Source of the DNA: Warburgia ugandensis
Taxonomy: Eukaryota > Streptophyta > Magnoliopsida > Canellales > Canellaceae
Reading direction: 5' to 3'
Assembly: GCA_035236585.1 (NCBI GenBank)
Contig: CP141127.1
Location: 68,491,495-68,555,494 of the forward strand
Length of the DNA: 64,000 nt
Numbering within the stretch: the stretch's first letter is position 1; the number at the start of each line of letters is the position of its first letter. Both the position numbers and the translations under genes were made by a program. The notes below the pieces were generated by a model. That model ran no database searches. It worked only from the letters and a program-made list of their open reading frames with translations, and was not told the DNA's origin. Shown here in pieces: positions 26,301 through 37,944 of this stretch.

Positions 26301-26640
26301 GGCAGAAGCATTTTGCACTGCTATATGCTATGGTATTTAGGTATCCTTATAGATAAAGGATGTCTTACAACACTCACTTAACCATTTCTACTATCTGCTT
26401 TCCTGGTCCACTATTTACTAGAATGGAATCCATAATTCCTTAAATCATCCTTCTAGTGGTCTTACTAGAGCCATCTCCTCATGGTTTACTATCCATCAGT
26501 AAGCTAGTTATAATAACTTACTCTTTTTAATATTTAACTCATTCCATTCTAATCATATCTCAACTCACTACATCCTAACCTATATTTAGATTATTATCCT
26601 TTTTGTTGGACATAAAGGGCTAGAAGTGACTGGATGAACC
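23372..26640 (-). mobile_element. Element B internal region, right part, heavily decayed
   Basis: This is the larger part of B's interior, continuous with 3,992-5,205 once A is removed. By position it should hold old gag and pol, but I see no surviving motif. Open frames at 23,991-24,209, 24,541-25,129, 25,545-25,739 and 25,948-26,148 match nothing I recognise and overlap in both directions. A 17-base near-perfect palindrome lies at 25,414-25,430. The region ends at a primer-binding site. Confidence 0.6.
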
Positions 26641-26654
26641 GCTCTAATACCAAC
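26641..26654 (-). promoter_or_regulatory. Primer-binding site of element B
   Basis: The minus strand reads TGGTATTAGAGC two bases from the LTR, the same variant of the initiator-methionine-tRNA site as in A. The 29 bases 26,626-26,654 match A exactly. Confidence 0.85.
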
Positions 26655-27034
26655 TGGCGCACCTTGGGTTTTTCCCAAAAAATTTTTGCATTTAGTTTGG
26701 AAAGGTGGTGCACCAATATTTTTAGAAATTCAAAAATAGCGAAAAACGTTTTCTTTGAAATTCATTTTTCCAAAAACCAGGATGTCACCTCAACTCCCAT
26801 ACTATACATAATATAGTTTTTATAGAAGATAGACATGCATTTTATGAAACAAGAGGACCCATTCAGTGGTTCACATACACAGCCCCTATAATCATTGTAC
26901 TAAATGTCCAAGTAGCATAATCCAAATAACTAACTACACAATACAAAAACTTTAACAAAATATATACCTGAGCACAGAGGTAAGGTTATTGAACTCCTCT
27001 TGCTTGTGTATGTCTTCTCTTATCTATCTGTATT

Positions 27035-27093
27035 TGAGATATTGTAAACATAAAACATTTACAATATCTCAGCAAGCTATGCTTGGTAGGGGA
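27035..27093 (-). promoter_or_regulatory. Conserved LTR hairpin and adjoining block, B copy
   Basis: A perfect 14-bp stem (27,035-27,048 with 27,058-27,071) encloses a 9-base loop. It is followed by 'gcaagctatgcttggtaggg'. Confidence 0.75.
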
Positions 27094-27650
27094 GAGTTAA
27101 GAAAACATGTTAATTACATATGAATTAAGCATTTTACATCAATTAAAATATTCAATTTCATCATGATGCTTATATGGGATGAAGTTTACAACATAGTTCA
27201 TAATTCAATAATTTCATTAATAATTCAATTATCTGCAAGTCATTGATAAAATAGCTATTTATAATTATTCTTCTTCATATGAATATAATAATCACATTTT
27301 AAAAATTACACTTGACATGATATATTTAATATATATATAATTCACTGGTAATTTAAATATTTATCATTATCATTTTTCATATGATACCATATTCCAATTC
27401 TATAAATCATACTCTACATAATATATCTACCCATTCACTTCCCCATACAAAAACTTTTATGAAACTATGCCCTCTAGCATATACATATAGGACTGTATCG
27501 TATATATTAAAATCATTAAAAGTCTTACAAAGTTATGAACATAGTCCATAGGTTTTATAACCCACATTCCTAGACTATACTGGGTCTCATACATATACCC
27601 CTTACCATATGAGGTTTATAAAACTTCAGCCGCTACTGGTAACATCTTAA

Positions 27651-27885
27651 AAGGCATCTCATCATGCCATCACATAAGACATCTCATCATGCCATCACAT
27701 AAGGCATCTCATCATGCCATCACGTAAGACATCTCATCATGCCATCACATAAGGCATCTCATCATGCCATCATTATATAAAGTATCTCATCATGCCATAA
27801 TCATATAAAGAATCTCATCATGCCATCATCATATGAGGCATCTCATCATGCCATCATCATATGAAGTATCTCATCATGCCATCAT
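27651..27885. repeat. Minisatellite in B LTR, about nine copies
   Basis: The unit core is 'catctcatcatgccatca'. The first five copies are 25 bases apart, alternating 'aaggc' and 'aagac' starts. The later four are 28-29 bases apart. A has three copies at the matching place and D one or two. Confidence 0.95.
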
Positions 27886-29911
27886 ATATGCATGTCATCA
27901 TGTATTATATATGCACCATAGTACATCAAATACAAGGACTACTATGCCACAGTATAAATCCATACAGCGCACCCGGATAACTGCATAATAATCCACTGAT
28001 ACCAACTATGAAAATAACAAAATCCATGTTTGCATGAGCGAGGACCATGGCTGTCGTAGTGGCGGCCTTCCCATGATTGCCCCACTTGACTTTTAGCCTA
28101 CCTCCAGGCTTGGTATCTATATCATCACAATTTCAGAGAGTGGGTGGCCAAACCCTCACAACTCTCCTAGCATAACATCCCCAGGCTTATGCCTGTCTTA
28201 ATCAAAACTCTCAGGCCACCACACCTGGATGTGAAATAATAATACACAGGCGACTTGCCTGCCCATAATATATATGAATATCTCATCATAATCATAACAT
28301 CCTCACTTATTAGGTGATCGTCCACCAACAATGTACTATAAAATCCTTGACTCATACATCACATATGATGTAATGGTACCCATGTCCATAAATGCCTTTT
28401 AATCACAATAATAGATATGATATTTTTAAGAATAGATCTTGTGTATGCTTTAATATCATTCAGTATGCTTCAATTATAAGCATGTCATTCATGTAGTATT
28501 TCAAGTCATAATTTTTCATCATTCATAAACAAATATTTTTCATCATCATATATCATATGAAATGCACAATTTAAATGGCATAATATCTATCATAAGAATA
28601 AGATCATGTTTAAAACATGCATCTTACTATTAAGACATGCTTTCTTAATTCTCCACCTACCTCGTGTGGCAAGTTCATCTATTTCCTACTAGCCGATCGA
28701 CCTAGTGCGCTTCAATCTATACAATGCATAATTATTATTTTTATCAATACATTCACATGCACAGAGATATTTAAATTTAATTATGATCATAATTTTATGA
28801 ATCTGATGCAATCCAAGGCCTAGATCATCATTATCATATCTTTACATGGACGATCAAGAATCATGTAAGTTGATTAGGGCTTCTGTTGACGTCTGCCCTT
28901 AGCTTAGGGTTGAGATCTATGGTTGGATCTATGAGAACATCTAAATTGTGTTTTTCATCATATTACATGGTAAGATTTAACTAATTTAAGGGTGTACATT
29001 CGTCGGATAGACCACTTCTAGCTTTGGATTGATGATTGAAACTCATCTGTGGGGTCTGATTGTTGATCTGACGTCAACGAGTCACTGGTTAAATAGTGAC
29101 AGATCAGACATCTGAGTTTTCTTGATAGGTTTTCATCCAACTTACACCATTCTAGTCACATCCTAGCTAATTCATGGTTGTAGGATTTATCCGTGCTGTT
29201 TGATCGTCGATCAGACATTGCAAAATTACTGTGTGAGTAGTACTCGATTAGATGGTTGAGATTGTCCAATCAATTTCTAGCCTAGATCGATGATCTTGGT
29301 CAAATTCAGGCTTTATCAAGCACTTATTTAGCTATTCATAGGTTTGGGTTAAGAAATGGATGGTTAGATCATCCTTATATCTAGATCTAGCATAAAATCA
29401 AATGGATTTAACAGAGTACATCAAATTGAAAATAAAGTTTCATAGATCTTACCTTTAGAGGATTTTTCATGCTTCCTCCACCCTTGGATGAGCCAAATTG
29501 ACATTGATTTCAAGTGAACCCTCCTCGATCTCATCGCAGAGTAGTTTTCCCCTCAATCGCTAGCCTAAATCATCCTAGATCTCATTATAGTCATGGGGTT
29601 TGTGTTCGCCTAGGCCATCCATGGAAGATGACTGGCTCAGATCAACAATCTGAGTTATTGTCATCTCTGATGATGGCCTGCAAACTCTGACCAGCCGGCA
29701 AACCCCAGTTTCCTCCTTTGATCATTACAAAACCAAAGGGCATCTGCTCGTGCCCTTAAGAAGAGTAGGGTGACAATTTGGATTTGGAGTTCGAGCTCTC
29801 CTTGTTGTCGGGAAGCTCCTCCTTTTCTAGCAACAAAAAAAAAAACCCTAAACTCCTCTATTTCTTCTCTGGCATGCCTACATTTCTCCAACGCGCAGAT
29901 TGGCCTTCCAC

Positions 29912-29916
<5 letters not shown>

Positions 29917-30004
<88 letters not shown>

Positions 30005-30075
30005 CCTTCCTCTTCTTCTTCTTCTTCTTCTTCTTCTTCTTCTTCTTCTTCTTCTTCTTCCTTCTTCTTTACTTT
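29917..30075. repeat. (CT)n and (CTT)n microsatellites
   Basis: A CT run of 89 bases (29,917-30,005) is followed by a CTT run of about 50 bases (30,011-30,060) and a ragged pyrimidine tail. The long serine, leucine or arginine-glutamate open frames over this region come only from the repeat. Confidence 0.98.
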
Positions 30076-30875
30076 CTTCTTCTTCTCTTTCTTTACTTCT
30101 ATTCATCGGGTTTTAGGAACAAACCTACGTTTTCACTTAAGTGGGGGTGCCATTATCAAATGTGCCCCCTTTTGTTATTTTAGTTTTGTTTAGTTTTATT
30201 TATTTTAAAGTTTAATAATGATGTCCCAACTATTCTTAACACCATGATGCTAGTCAATGAAAATGCTAAGCCATACTAATGTTTTTTTTCAACTCCATTG
30301 ACTGCAAATTCTAACTCTTGCAAGTGGGGCCCACTTAGTGAAATTACAAAAATACTCTTTTGTAAGAAAATTAACATTTATTCGTCCAACCTCTGATTTC
30401 AGCAAACTTAGTGCAGTTGGATTCGTATCGATGAGTAGAATCCAAATTTTATAATTTCAATTTTATGTTCTTAATTACCATATTGCCCTTAACTTCAAAG
30501 TCCTATAACTTCTTCATCTGGACTTTGTTTTCAGCATTCTTTGGCTCGTTCAATTGTATTTTTTGAGTATTATCTAATGGCTTAGTTTTAGTTTCAAATT
30601 ATTATCCTATTAAAAGAAATACTTCTTGAAAACTCATAACTTGATCATATAATAGTAAAATTTTGGGGTGAAATTCATCCATACTTCGATTTCAGTGTTC
30701 TTTATGTCGTTGGACTCGATTTTTCCAATGCATTTCAAATATTCATGCGTCCACTCCAAAATCCATTTTTTTTATAAAAATTTATTTTCTTTGGTCAAAA
30801 TTTTCAATTATATTCCAAAATTCCAATTTCACATAATAACTCCCATAATAGTATTTACAAAATTTGGGGTTGTGC

Positions 30876-32159
30876 AATCATTCACATCCTTAGATAGTGG
30901 AAGAATATTTACTCATGGTGGGTAATGTGAGCCCTTATTGATGTAATGTGGTACACACTAGTCCACCATTATTAACTATGCATGAGTTTCCTTTGGCAAC
31001 GTTCAACCAAATAAAAACATCTTTGTTATAATAGGTGTCACACATTCCATATGGAAATACTCCTCAATAGGAGAAATGCACCAACCTACCAAAGAGAAGA
31101 AATGAATATACAAGTTCATAGCTTTTATAAGTTAATGTGGGTATTGCATGTTGCTAAAGGACATAAAAAGTGAAGATGGTTAAATAATGTGCCTAATTTG
31201 ATGCATAGCACAAACAAAGATTGACTATAATCACCTAAGTAGAGTCCAATTGGTGGATTAGTGTGTTGATCCATTTATCTCATGAGGTAGCCCTCACGAC
31301 TTAAGTGACTAGTGACCCTTTACTTAAATCATATAGTTTCTCTTTGGTTGTATGAGTGTGTATTCTTTTGAAGAGAAAAGGAAGAGAGGTTTTCTTTTTT
31401 CCCTTTCCTGAGAGAGAACTATACAAAAAGAATGAGGTCTTTAGTTTCCATTTTTGGAGAAATGAGAATAGATAAGAAGAAAAGGGTTTTCTTATACACT
31501 TGAGAAAATGGTAATCCTCAAATAAGGTTTAGCTTGAGAAATAAAACTTGCTTTACCTTTTCTTGCATGGTGGATTTTATGCTTTGGCTATGTGATTTTT
31601 ACCTCTCAATTTGAGAGGTTTCCACTTAAAATTGTTATATTCTATTTTGCTCTTTACTCTTCCTTATTTCCTACCCCATCATGTGGTGGCTTATGTTTGT
31701 GGGCTTGCATTTTTTTTTTTGGCATCCAAGGTTTTCATGGAAATTCCTAAGTGATTCACATGGAAGGGAAGATATTTGCATTTGGTCTAATCTTCTTAAT
31801 ACCCAAGTTCTCTCCTTAGCTAGAAGTGCCCCTTTGTTTTATTTTGGTTCTTAATTCCACCCTCAAAAATATTATAGACATGATTACATTAAATTTCCAC
31901 AATTTAAAGTCCAAGACATTCCCCCAGTCCAAGGAGTTCCACATATGCTATGCTCTACATCATAGCCTAGATGCAGTGGGAAATGACAAGGCTGCTAGGT
32001 TGCTCCCCCTAAGGAATGTGTTGCACCAAATATCGGGTCCCCTTGGAAATAGGCAAGGGCTCATAGAGCATTCCCTTGGAAGCAACAAGTTGCATTAAAG
32101 CCCAGGTGCAATAGGAAGTACGTAGGGTTTCCCATGCCACTCTAGATATGTGGTGTTAA
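30876..32159. other. Unassigned interspersed DNA
   Basis: I see no gene here. The sequence is AT-rich and has no coding signature. The open frame at 31,826-32,098 is not recognisable and immediately precedes LINE sequence, so it could be its decayed 5' part. The block 30,900-31,400 has the general look of a plant LTR, but I cannot place it. Confidence 0.4.
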
Positions 32160-33585
32160 AGAGACTAGCTTAGGAGAATAAGATTTGCATTACCACATAG
32201 AATATATGCACATTGACATGTAAGAGTATGAAATTAGTAGATGGATGAAATGTAGGAGAGTCAACACAGCTTGTGTCCAAGAAACTAAGCGGCAAGGGAC
32301 TAAAACAAGAAAAATTGATGGGTACAAGTTATGGTATGTTAGAAAGGACAATAACATAAATGGAATAGGGATACTGGTGCATACATAACTAAAGATAATG
32401 TTCTAGACATTTAAGAACTAATATTAGAATTCTACAAATAAAACTTATTCTAGGAGAGAAGATCATAAATATTATAAGAGTATATGCTTCATAGATAAGG
32501 TTAGAAGCTTGAATCAAGAGACAGCTCTAGGATGATATGCATGGAGTAATGCATTAAATTTGTAACACAAGGTAACTATTTATAGGAGAAAACTTAAATG
32601 ATCATATAGGAAAAGAAAATGAGGGATATGATAGGGTACATGGAGGGTGTGGTGTTGGAGAAAGAAATAAGATAGGGCCATCCTCGATTTTTCTTTGGAA
32701 TATAACCTAGCTCTACCAAACACATTCTCTAAGAAGATAGATGAACACTTATTAATTTTAAGAGTAGATCATATAAAAGCCAAATGGAATTTCTTCTATT
32801 AAGGAATATTAATATATCAATGTGTAAGGATTGTAAGGTGATACTCGGTGAGAGTTTAACCATATAACATAGGTGAATGATTATAGATATTTACATTAAG
32901 AAATGGAAGAAAGGAAATGAACTCAATAGGTGTCCAAAAACTAAGAAGTGGAACTTGAAAAGAGAGAATATAACATCATCCAGAAACAAGTTGATGGTAG
33001 AAAGGAAGTGGAACATTAATGAAATAGAAGTAATCACCATCTGAGCTAATATAGCCAAGTTCATTAAGCTAGTAGCACAAGATGTTCTAGGAATATCTAA
33101 AGGTAAAAGGCAACTAGTAAAGGAAACATAGTGACAAGTGAAAAAGTGCAAAAAGTTATTAAAGAGAAATGGGTGTCTTTTGAAGCACGTCGGAGGACTA
33201 GAAATAACAAAAATGTGAACAATATAAGAATCTAAAACAGGTTCTTGAGAGAGTAGTAAGGCTTAACTAAAGGCATATGATGATATCTATAATAGATTAG
33301 GGTCAAGAGAAGGGGAGAAAGAATTGTTCAAACTTGCAAAAATAAGAGAATGGAAGAGTATGGATTTAGTCTATGTTAAATGCATTAAAAGTGATGACCG
33401 AATGATACTAGTGAAAGATGATGAGATCAATGAAGATGAGAAAGTTACTTTTAAAATTGCTAAGCAATAATTGTCCCAAGAATGTAGAGATTGAAAGAAC
33501 CCTAAACCCAAAAAATGATGGACTATATAAATACGACCATAGGATCATGTTACTTGAAGTAAAAGAGGCCTCGAAAAACATAAAA
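32160..33585 (+). pseudogene. RTE-type LINE, endonuclease part and start of reverse transcriptase
   Basis: This is the 5' part of a non-LTR retrotransposon. In shifting frames on the plus strand I read CVQETK (endonuclease, near 32,270), IDGYKLWY and NGIGILV (32,310-32,370), a glycine-rich EGYDRVHGGCGVGERN (32,620-32,670) and, near 33,560, EVKEASKNIK. That last motif lies just before the LGKALG-type motif of the reverse transcriptase. These are hallmarks of the apurinic endonuclease and adjoining linker of RTE-clade LINEs. Many stops and frameshifts break it. It is cut at 33,585 by the CACTA element and continues at 44,486 in frame. No start region is clear. Confidence 0.8.
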
Positions 33586-33612
33586 CACGACTACAGTGAG
33601 GGGTTTATATGA
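33586..33612 (+). repeat. CACTA left terminal inverted repeat
   Basis: It starts CACGACTACAGTGAGGGG. It matches the reverse complement of the right end (44,456-44,482) at 21 of 27 positions. Confidence 0.88.
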
Positions 33613-34380
33613 CGGTTAAAAATGGCTATAAAAGGCGATTAAAAAATCATCTTATACTGAGTTGTCTTATAAAATAAAAACAAATATAAGATGGTTCTTA
33701 AAATTGTCTTATATTAAAACTATTATAAGACAGATTTTTAATAATCATCTTATATAGCTCAACTTTTATAAGACAGTTTCAAAAAACTCGTCTCATAAAT
33801 ATGTAAAATACAGGATAGTTTTTCAAAAACCATCTTATAAGTTAGAGTAATATAGGATGATTTATTAAAAACTATCTTATATATCATTAGAAACTATATA
33901 ATATAGGATGGTTTTTCAAAAACCATCCTATAAAATGTGTGTAATATAGGATGGTTTTTCAATAACCATCTTATATATGATTAGAAGTTGTATAATATAG
34001 GATGATTTTTTAATAACTATCTTATAAATGTGTCTAATATAGGATGGTTTTCCAATAATCATCTTATAAATTTGTCTAGTTAAGTGTGGTTTTTCAAAAA
34101 CCATCCTATAATCCTATAAACTATGGCTATTATAGGTTGGTTTTTGAAAAACCATCTTATAAATTTGACTAATATAGGATGATTTTTGAAAATCTATCCT
34201 ATATTACTATGCAATATAGGTTGGTTTTTGAAAAATCATCCTATAAAGCTCTATAATATAGGTTGGGTTTTCAAAAACCATTCTATATAAACATGGATAT
34301 TATAAGACAATTTTTTAGAAATCATCCTATAAAACTATATAATATAAGACAGTTTTGAAAAAACATCCTATATTGTTTAT
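33613..34380. repeat. CACTA left subterminal foldback array
   Basis: About 16 palindromic units of roughly 31 bases at about 43-base spacing. The consensus arms are ATAGGATGGTTTTT and AAAAACCATCCTAT, with variants having 'aagac' for 'aggat'. Subterminal repeats of this kind are the binding sites of the TnpA-type protein in CACTA elements. Each unit can also fold into a hairpin. Confidence 0.93.
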
Positions 34381-35285
34381 AGTTTTTGTTGTGTGCTCCT
34401 TTGTTGGTTTCTTTTTATACATTTTTCGATAGTTTCTGAAGTTCAACACTTCATTTCTGGAGGCTACAAATCATTTTACAAAATACATTCATACACATAC
34501 ACTATCTTAAATTAAAAGAAAAAAAGGAACATGTGCATCTAAGTAGTGCAATTGTAAATTATGTTTTCAGTGATAAAATTGTTTTATGATCAATAACATT
34601 AGATATCTACAAATTAAAAGTTAAAAGATATTCAGTCCATTCCATTCAGATGTCATTTATATCTAATTGGGAGAAACTCTTGCTCCCCAAATTGACTTGT
34701 AAGATAACAAATATTAAATCAATTGAGACATTAATTTTTGAGTTATTTAAGAGATTTAGAAAACTATAAAAATGATGGTCAATCAATTAATTAAACCTTT
34801 CTCAATTAGGAGATCATAAATCCTTCTCAAATGAAAGTTCTCATATATTTAAGAACGTAATACCCACATTCCCAATCAGATTGTTGTCTAGGACATTGTA
34901 CAATAAATTCAATAGATCATAAGGTTCAAATATCATGTGTAATTATAAGTCTAGGTTATAGAGTTATACTAAAGAAGCAGTGAACCTTACCCTTTTCCAA
35001 GTCAGTTTTACTAAATGGCTAATATTTTCCATCTTATCCCATTTATACCAAGAACTACATATATATATATATATATAAGTAAAAGCATTATATAAGAATA
35101 AAGAGGATATTTATCAGTTATCCAACTTTTATAATGAATGAAATAAAAGTCAAACTTACTAATTAATGACTTCCATCAGCAGGCCTCAAATGTGCACTCC
35201 ATAAGAATAAAAAAATATTGCAATTCCTCCATGCACATCCAAAGTTAGCAGCATCTAATAGGACCTATATACATAATCAATCAAT
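34381..35285. other. CACTA interior, no clear gene
   Basis: This lies between the subterminal array and the Ulp1-like remnant. It holds an AT microsatellite at 35,059-35,078. It may be the 3' untranslated part of the second gene, but I see no motif. Confidence 0.5.
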
Positions 35286-35810
35286 TGAAATTTGACAAAC
35301 TTAACTTATATACATATTCATGTTTATGTGGAATGGTAGCAAGATATATAATAACTTACCAACTATTGTATGGAATCAATAAGGCTTTCGCCTTATCAAT
35401 ACCCAAGAACCTGGGTATGATATCTTCTATTTGTTTCTCCTTGGGTAAATGCTCATTTGGGCCAGAGACAATAGCAGGGTCAAGGAATTTATAAACATCC
35501 TTGACCTCTAATCTTTGCAATTTATCATGCAAAGACATTCATAAAATTAATGTTAAATACTTATCATGTTGTGTTAATAAGCAATGTCAATTTGATTCTT
35601 AATAAAGTAATTACAATACATACTCTATATAAACAATGATGTGCGTGTATTACAGTGGAACCTCAACTATGTCTTGGGAAACCACACCGACCTCTGTGCT
35701 TGCAAGATTGATTTCATTATCTTTGTTGATCAATTTGTATAGTCCACTCAAGAATGGAGGCATGTTGGGTGGAACCTGCACCTGATTCTTACACTGTAGA
35801 TGTAATTTTC
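35286..35810 (-). pseudogene. Ulp1-like (C48 peptidase) remnant in CACTA
   Basis: On the minus strand I read a proline-rich segment near 35,760 and then LQRLEVKDVYKFLDPA, IVSGPNE and KALLIPYNSW (35,356-35,538). The pattern 'VYKFLDP ... LLIPYN' is like the region ahead of the catalytic histidine in the Ulp1-like domains that plant CACTA elements often carry downstream of their TnpA-like domain. The following catalytic His, Asp and Cys cannot be found, so this is a fragment. It could equally be described as the C-terminal end of the TnpA-like gene. The family assignment is by recall and is moderately sure. Confidence 0.5.
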
Positions 35811-35826
35811 TAGAAATTAGTAAAGA

Positions 35827-35859
<33 letters not shown>

Positions 35860-35876
35860 AGTGTGTGCGTGTGTGA
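35827..35876. repeat. (AT)n(GT)n microsatellite
   Basis: An AT run of about 20 bases is followed by GT dinucleotides with a few changes. Confidence 0.95.
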
Positions 35877-36029
35877 AGCGTCAAAGAGATTCAATTTTAT
35901 CCTAAAAATAGACATAAATACGTGGGATGGGGCAATCAGTACACAATAATTTGTTGTTGGGGAGGGGGTCACCCTCAATGGCACCTTGTGCTTCTTCTAG
36001 TTAACATTACAATGCAAATAGTATTTAAA

Positions 36030-37803
36030 ATTTTAGTTTAGGCCTTAAAGTTATTATTGAACACAATGCTATGATACCATATACATACCTTAAAAATTAT
36101 TGTTTTGATATACCTTTCTAGCCAAGCTACATGATATCCAATCGCATTACCAATAGTATGAATATCATCCACTTCTGTAAAAAAAGGTAGGAAGGCATCT
36201 AGTTGGAGGGTAGTAGTAATGCACACATGCTTAGTGTGAGGATACATCAACTTGCCATGTAGCATGACAAAAAATGCCTCATACAGTGTAGCCACAGCGA
36301 TATAGTTCTTAGCTGTATATAGATACAGCATGCACTAACCCACCTGCAAATTAGAAATCACCTATACATAAAAATAAATGAAGATTACTAAGACATGGAA
36401 TAAAAAAAAGGTAAGAATGTCAATAAATACCTCCTTCATTAGGACATCTCATTTGAACTATTGCTCCCCCATCTCTTCATTAGATGGAGGATAGCAGCTA
36501 TTGTAAGATGGGGGTCGAGGGGCAACATCTTGATTTGGACCTTTGAAACCCCAAGGGTCCTTATAGAAACTGTTCATTACCTTCGCATATAGCTCATTCA
36601 ACATATTCTCCTTCCATGCTTCCATGCCCTCTATTAGTGGATTTTTTTATTTATGGAAGAATTTGGAAGGAACCACACCACAGCCTTAGGCCTTTACTTG
36701 GCCAAGGTGTTTGTCCTGAAGTGCCACTTTCTTGGGTCAACTCTTCCTACACATGTAATTAATAGAACATGATGATTTCCATATATATATATATTATAAT
36801 TTAAGAGATACAAAAATAGACATGTAAAACCACTTACAATTCGTGAAGCAACTAACGCAGCATTTTCATCAGTAAAGGTCCGAGAGTTATGCCCTTTAAA
36901 TGTGCCATTTTTCAAAGAAGGGCACAATCAATGGGATCTATGGTCCCAGCCTTCTTTTGCTACCAAGAGAGACATTACTTTAGAATTAATGAAATATAAT
37001 TTAGGCATATTTAGATAGAACTAAATTATCACATATACTTACTTCTTATTCTTCTAACCATGTATAACCAATCTTGGAGAGGTGGTGTTGCATATGATTG
37101 GTTGCATGCACCATTTGTCCTTTCACTCGCTTTGCCAACACGTCAAAGGAACACATAATGAAGCACAATGAACTTTTATAATTAGAGAAATTAAGCTTTT
37201 GGCTAGCTTATAATTACCTCAAAATCTGAAGATAGGTGGGTCTATACAAATTGATTCCATGCATCTTGATAATGATGTTGGAATACAACTTAGGGACTGT
37301 TTAGAGTGTAGATGGTTCATTAGCATTTGAAAGTATGTACTTCCTTGCAAGATCACTCTTCCATTTCCTCCATTGTTCACCAGACCCATGTAGAGCATTG
37401 TTCTTATACTCATCAAAGACATCAAAGGCAAACTACAAATCAAACATTAGTCTATCTGAAATAAAGCGAGATAAGGCACCTAGTATGTTGTATGTAGCAA
37501 GAATGTACAAAACCTTCACCATCTCCCATATTACATCCTTTATTGATGGTAACACATGTCTCCAATCAGTAATTAAGACTGGCATCATGCTTCTAATAGT
37601 GTAGCATGAAAAACTAGTGTAAGAATGTGCATTGCCACTTATCGCCTGCCCTTTATTGTTGAACTTTACAATCTCTCTCATTCCCTTTGAGTTTCTCTTG
37701 ATAATATGATCCATTTTTGATGGACCTCTACCCTTTCTCTTAATGGGCATACTTGTGCTGGACTGCTCTTCATGATGCTCACCCTCGTCATGTTCCATTT
37801 TAC
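36030..37803 (-). pseudogene. TnpA / Transposase_24-like protein of CACTA, broken or intron-containing
   Basis: In En/Spm elements this kind of protein binds the subterminal repeats and assists transposition. The N-terminal part (37,434-37,803, possible start at about 37,803 or further in) has KRKGRGPSKMDHI, EIVKFNNKGQAI and TDWRHVLPSIKDVIWEMV, close to the conserved start of plant Transposase_24 proteins. Further along the strand come NHMQHHLSKIGYTWLEE (near 37,080), LKNGTFKGHNSRTFTDENA (36,840-36,915) and EAWKENMLNELY (36,585-36,625). TEVDDIHTIGNAIGYHVAW (36,110-36,180) is near the end. Changes of frame and AT-rich gaps between the pieces fit both introns and decay. It lies downstream of a 191-bp tandem array and CT tracts. 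Confidence 0.75.
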
Positions 37804-37841
37804 CTGCACAAGTGAAAACAATACATTTAGAATATAATAAC

Positions 37842-37842
37842 A

Positions 37843-37881
<39 letters not shown>

Positions 37882-37883
37882 TA
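37842..37883. repeat. (GT)n(AT)n microsatellite
   Basis: A GT run leads into an AT run just upstream, on the minus strand, of the TnpA-like gene. Confidence 0.95.
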
Positions 37884-37944
37884 GTTTAGAAAAAACCACC
37901 ATCTAAGTGCATAGATAATGTACATAAATAGGACAGCTACAAAA

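Larger units (their letters stand above)
26655..30875 (-). repeat. Element B right LTR (5' LTR in element sense)
   Basis: This 4.2-kb LTR begins TGGCGCACCTTGGG directly after the primer-binding site and ends in TGTGCA. Its outer third matches the truncated left LTR at 2,776-3,991. It carries the hairpin at 27,035-27,071, a nine-copy minisatellite, the conserved 'cggccttcccatgattgccc' block near 28,062, and long CT and CTT tracts. The target duplication cannot be tested because the left LTR is truncated. Confidence 0.88.

Noticed and set aside
27651..27885. Possible CRISPR array
   Set aside because: Regularly repeated units are present, but there are no unique spacers of constant length. It is a minisatellite in a plant LTR.
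29770..30193. Long open frames rich in Ser-Leu, Leu or Arg-Glu
   Set aside because: They arise from the CT and CTT microsatellites, occur in several frames on both strands, and have no conserved motif.
30876..31700. Copia-type LTR
   Set aside because: The general look is suggestive, but I found no partner LTR, primer site, target duplication or copia coding motif.
33613..34380. Possible CRISPR or terminator array
   Set aside because: The repeated palindromes are subterminal repeats of a CACTA element with proven ends and a target duplication.
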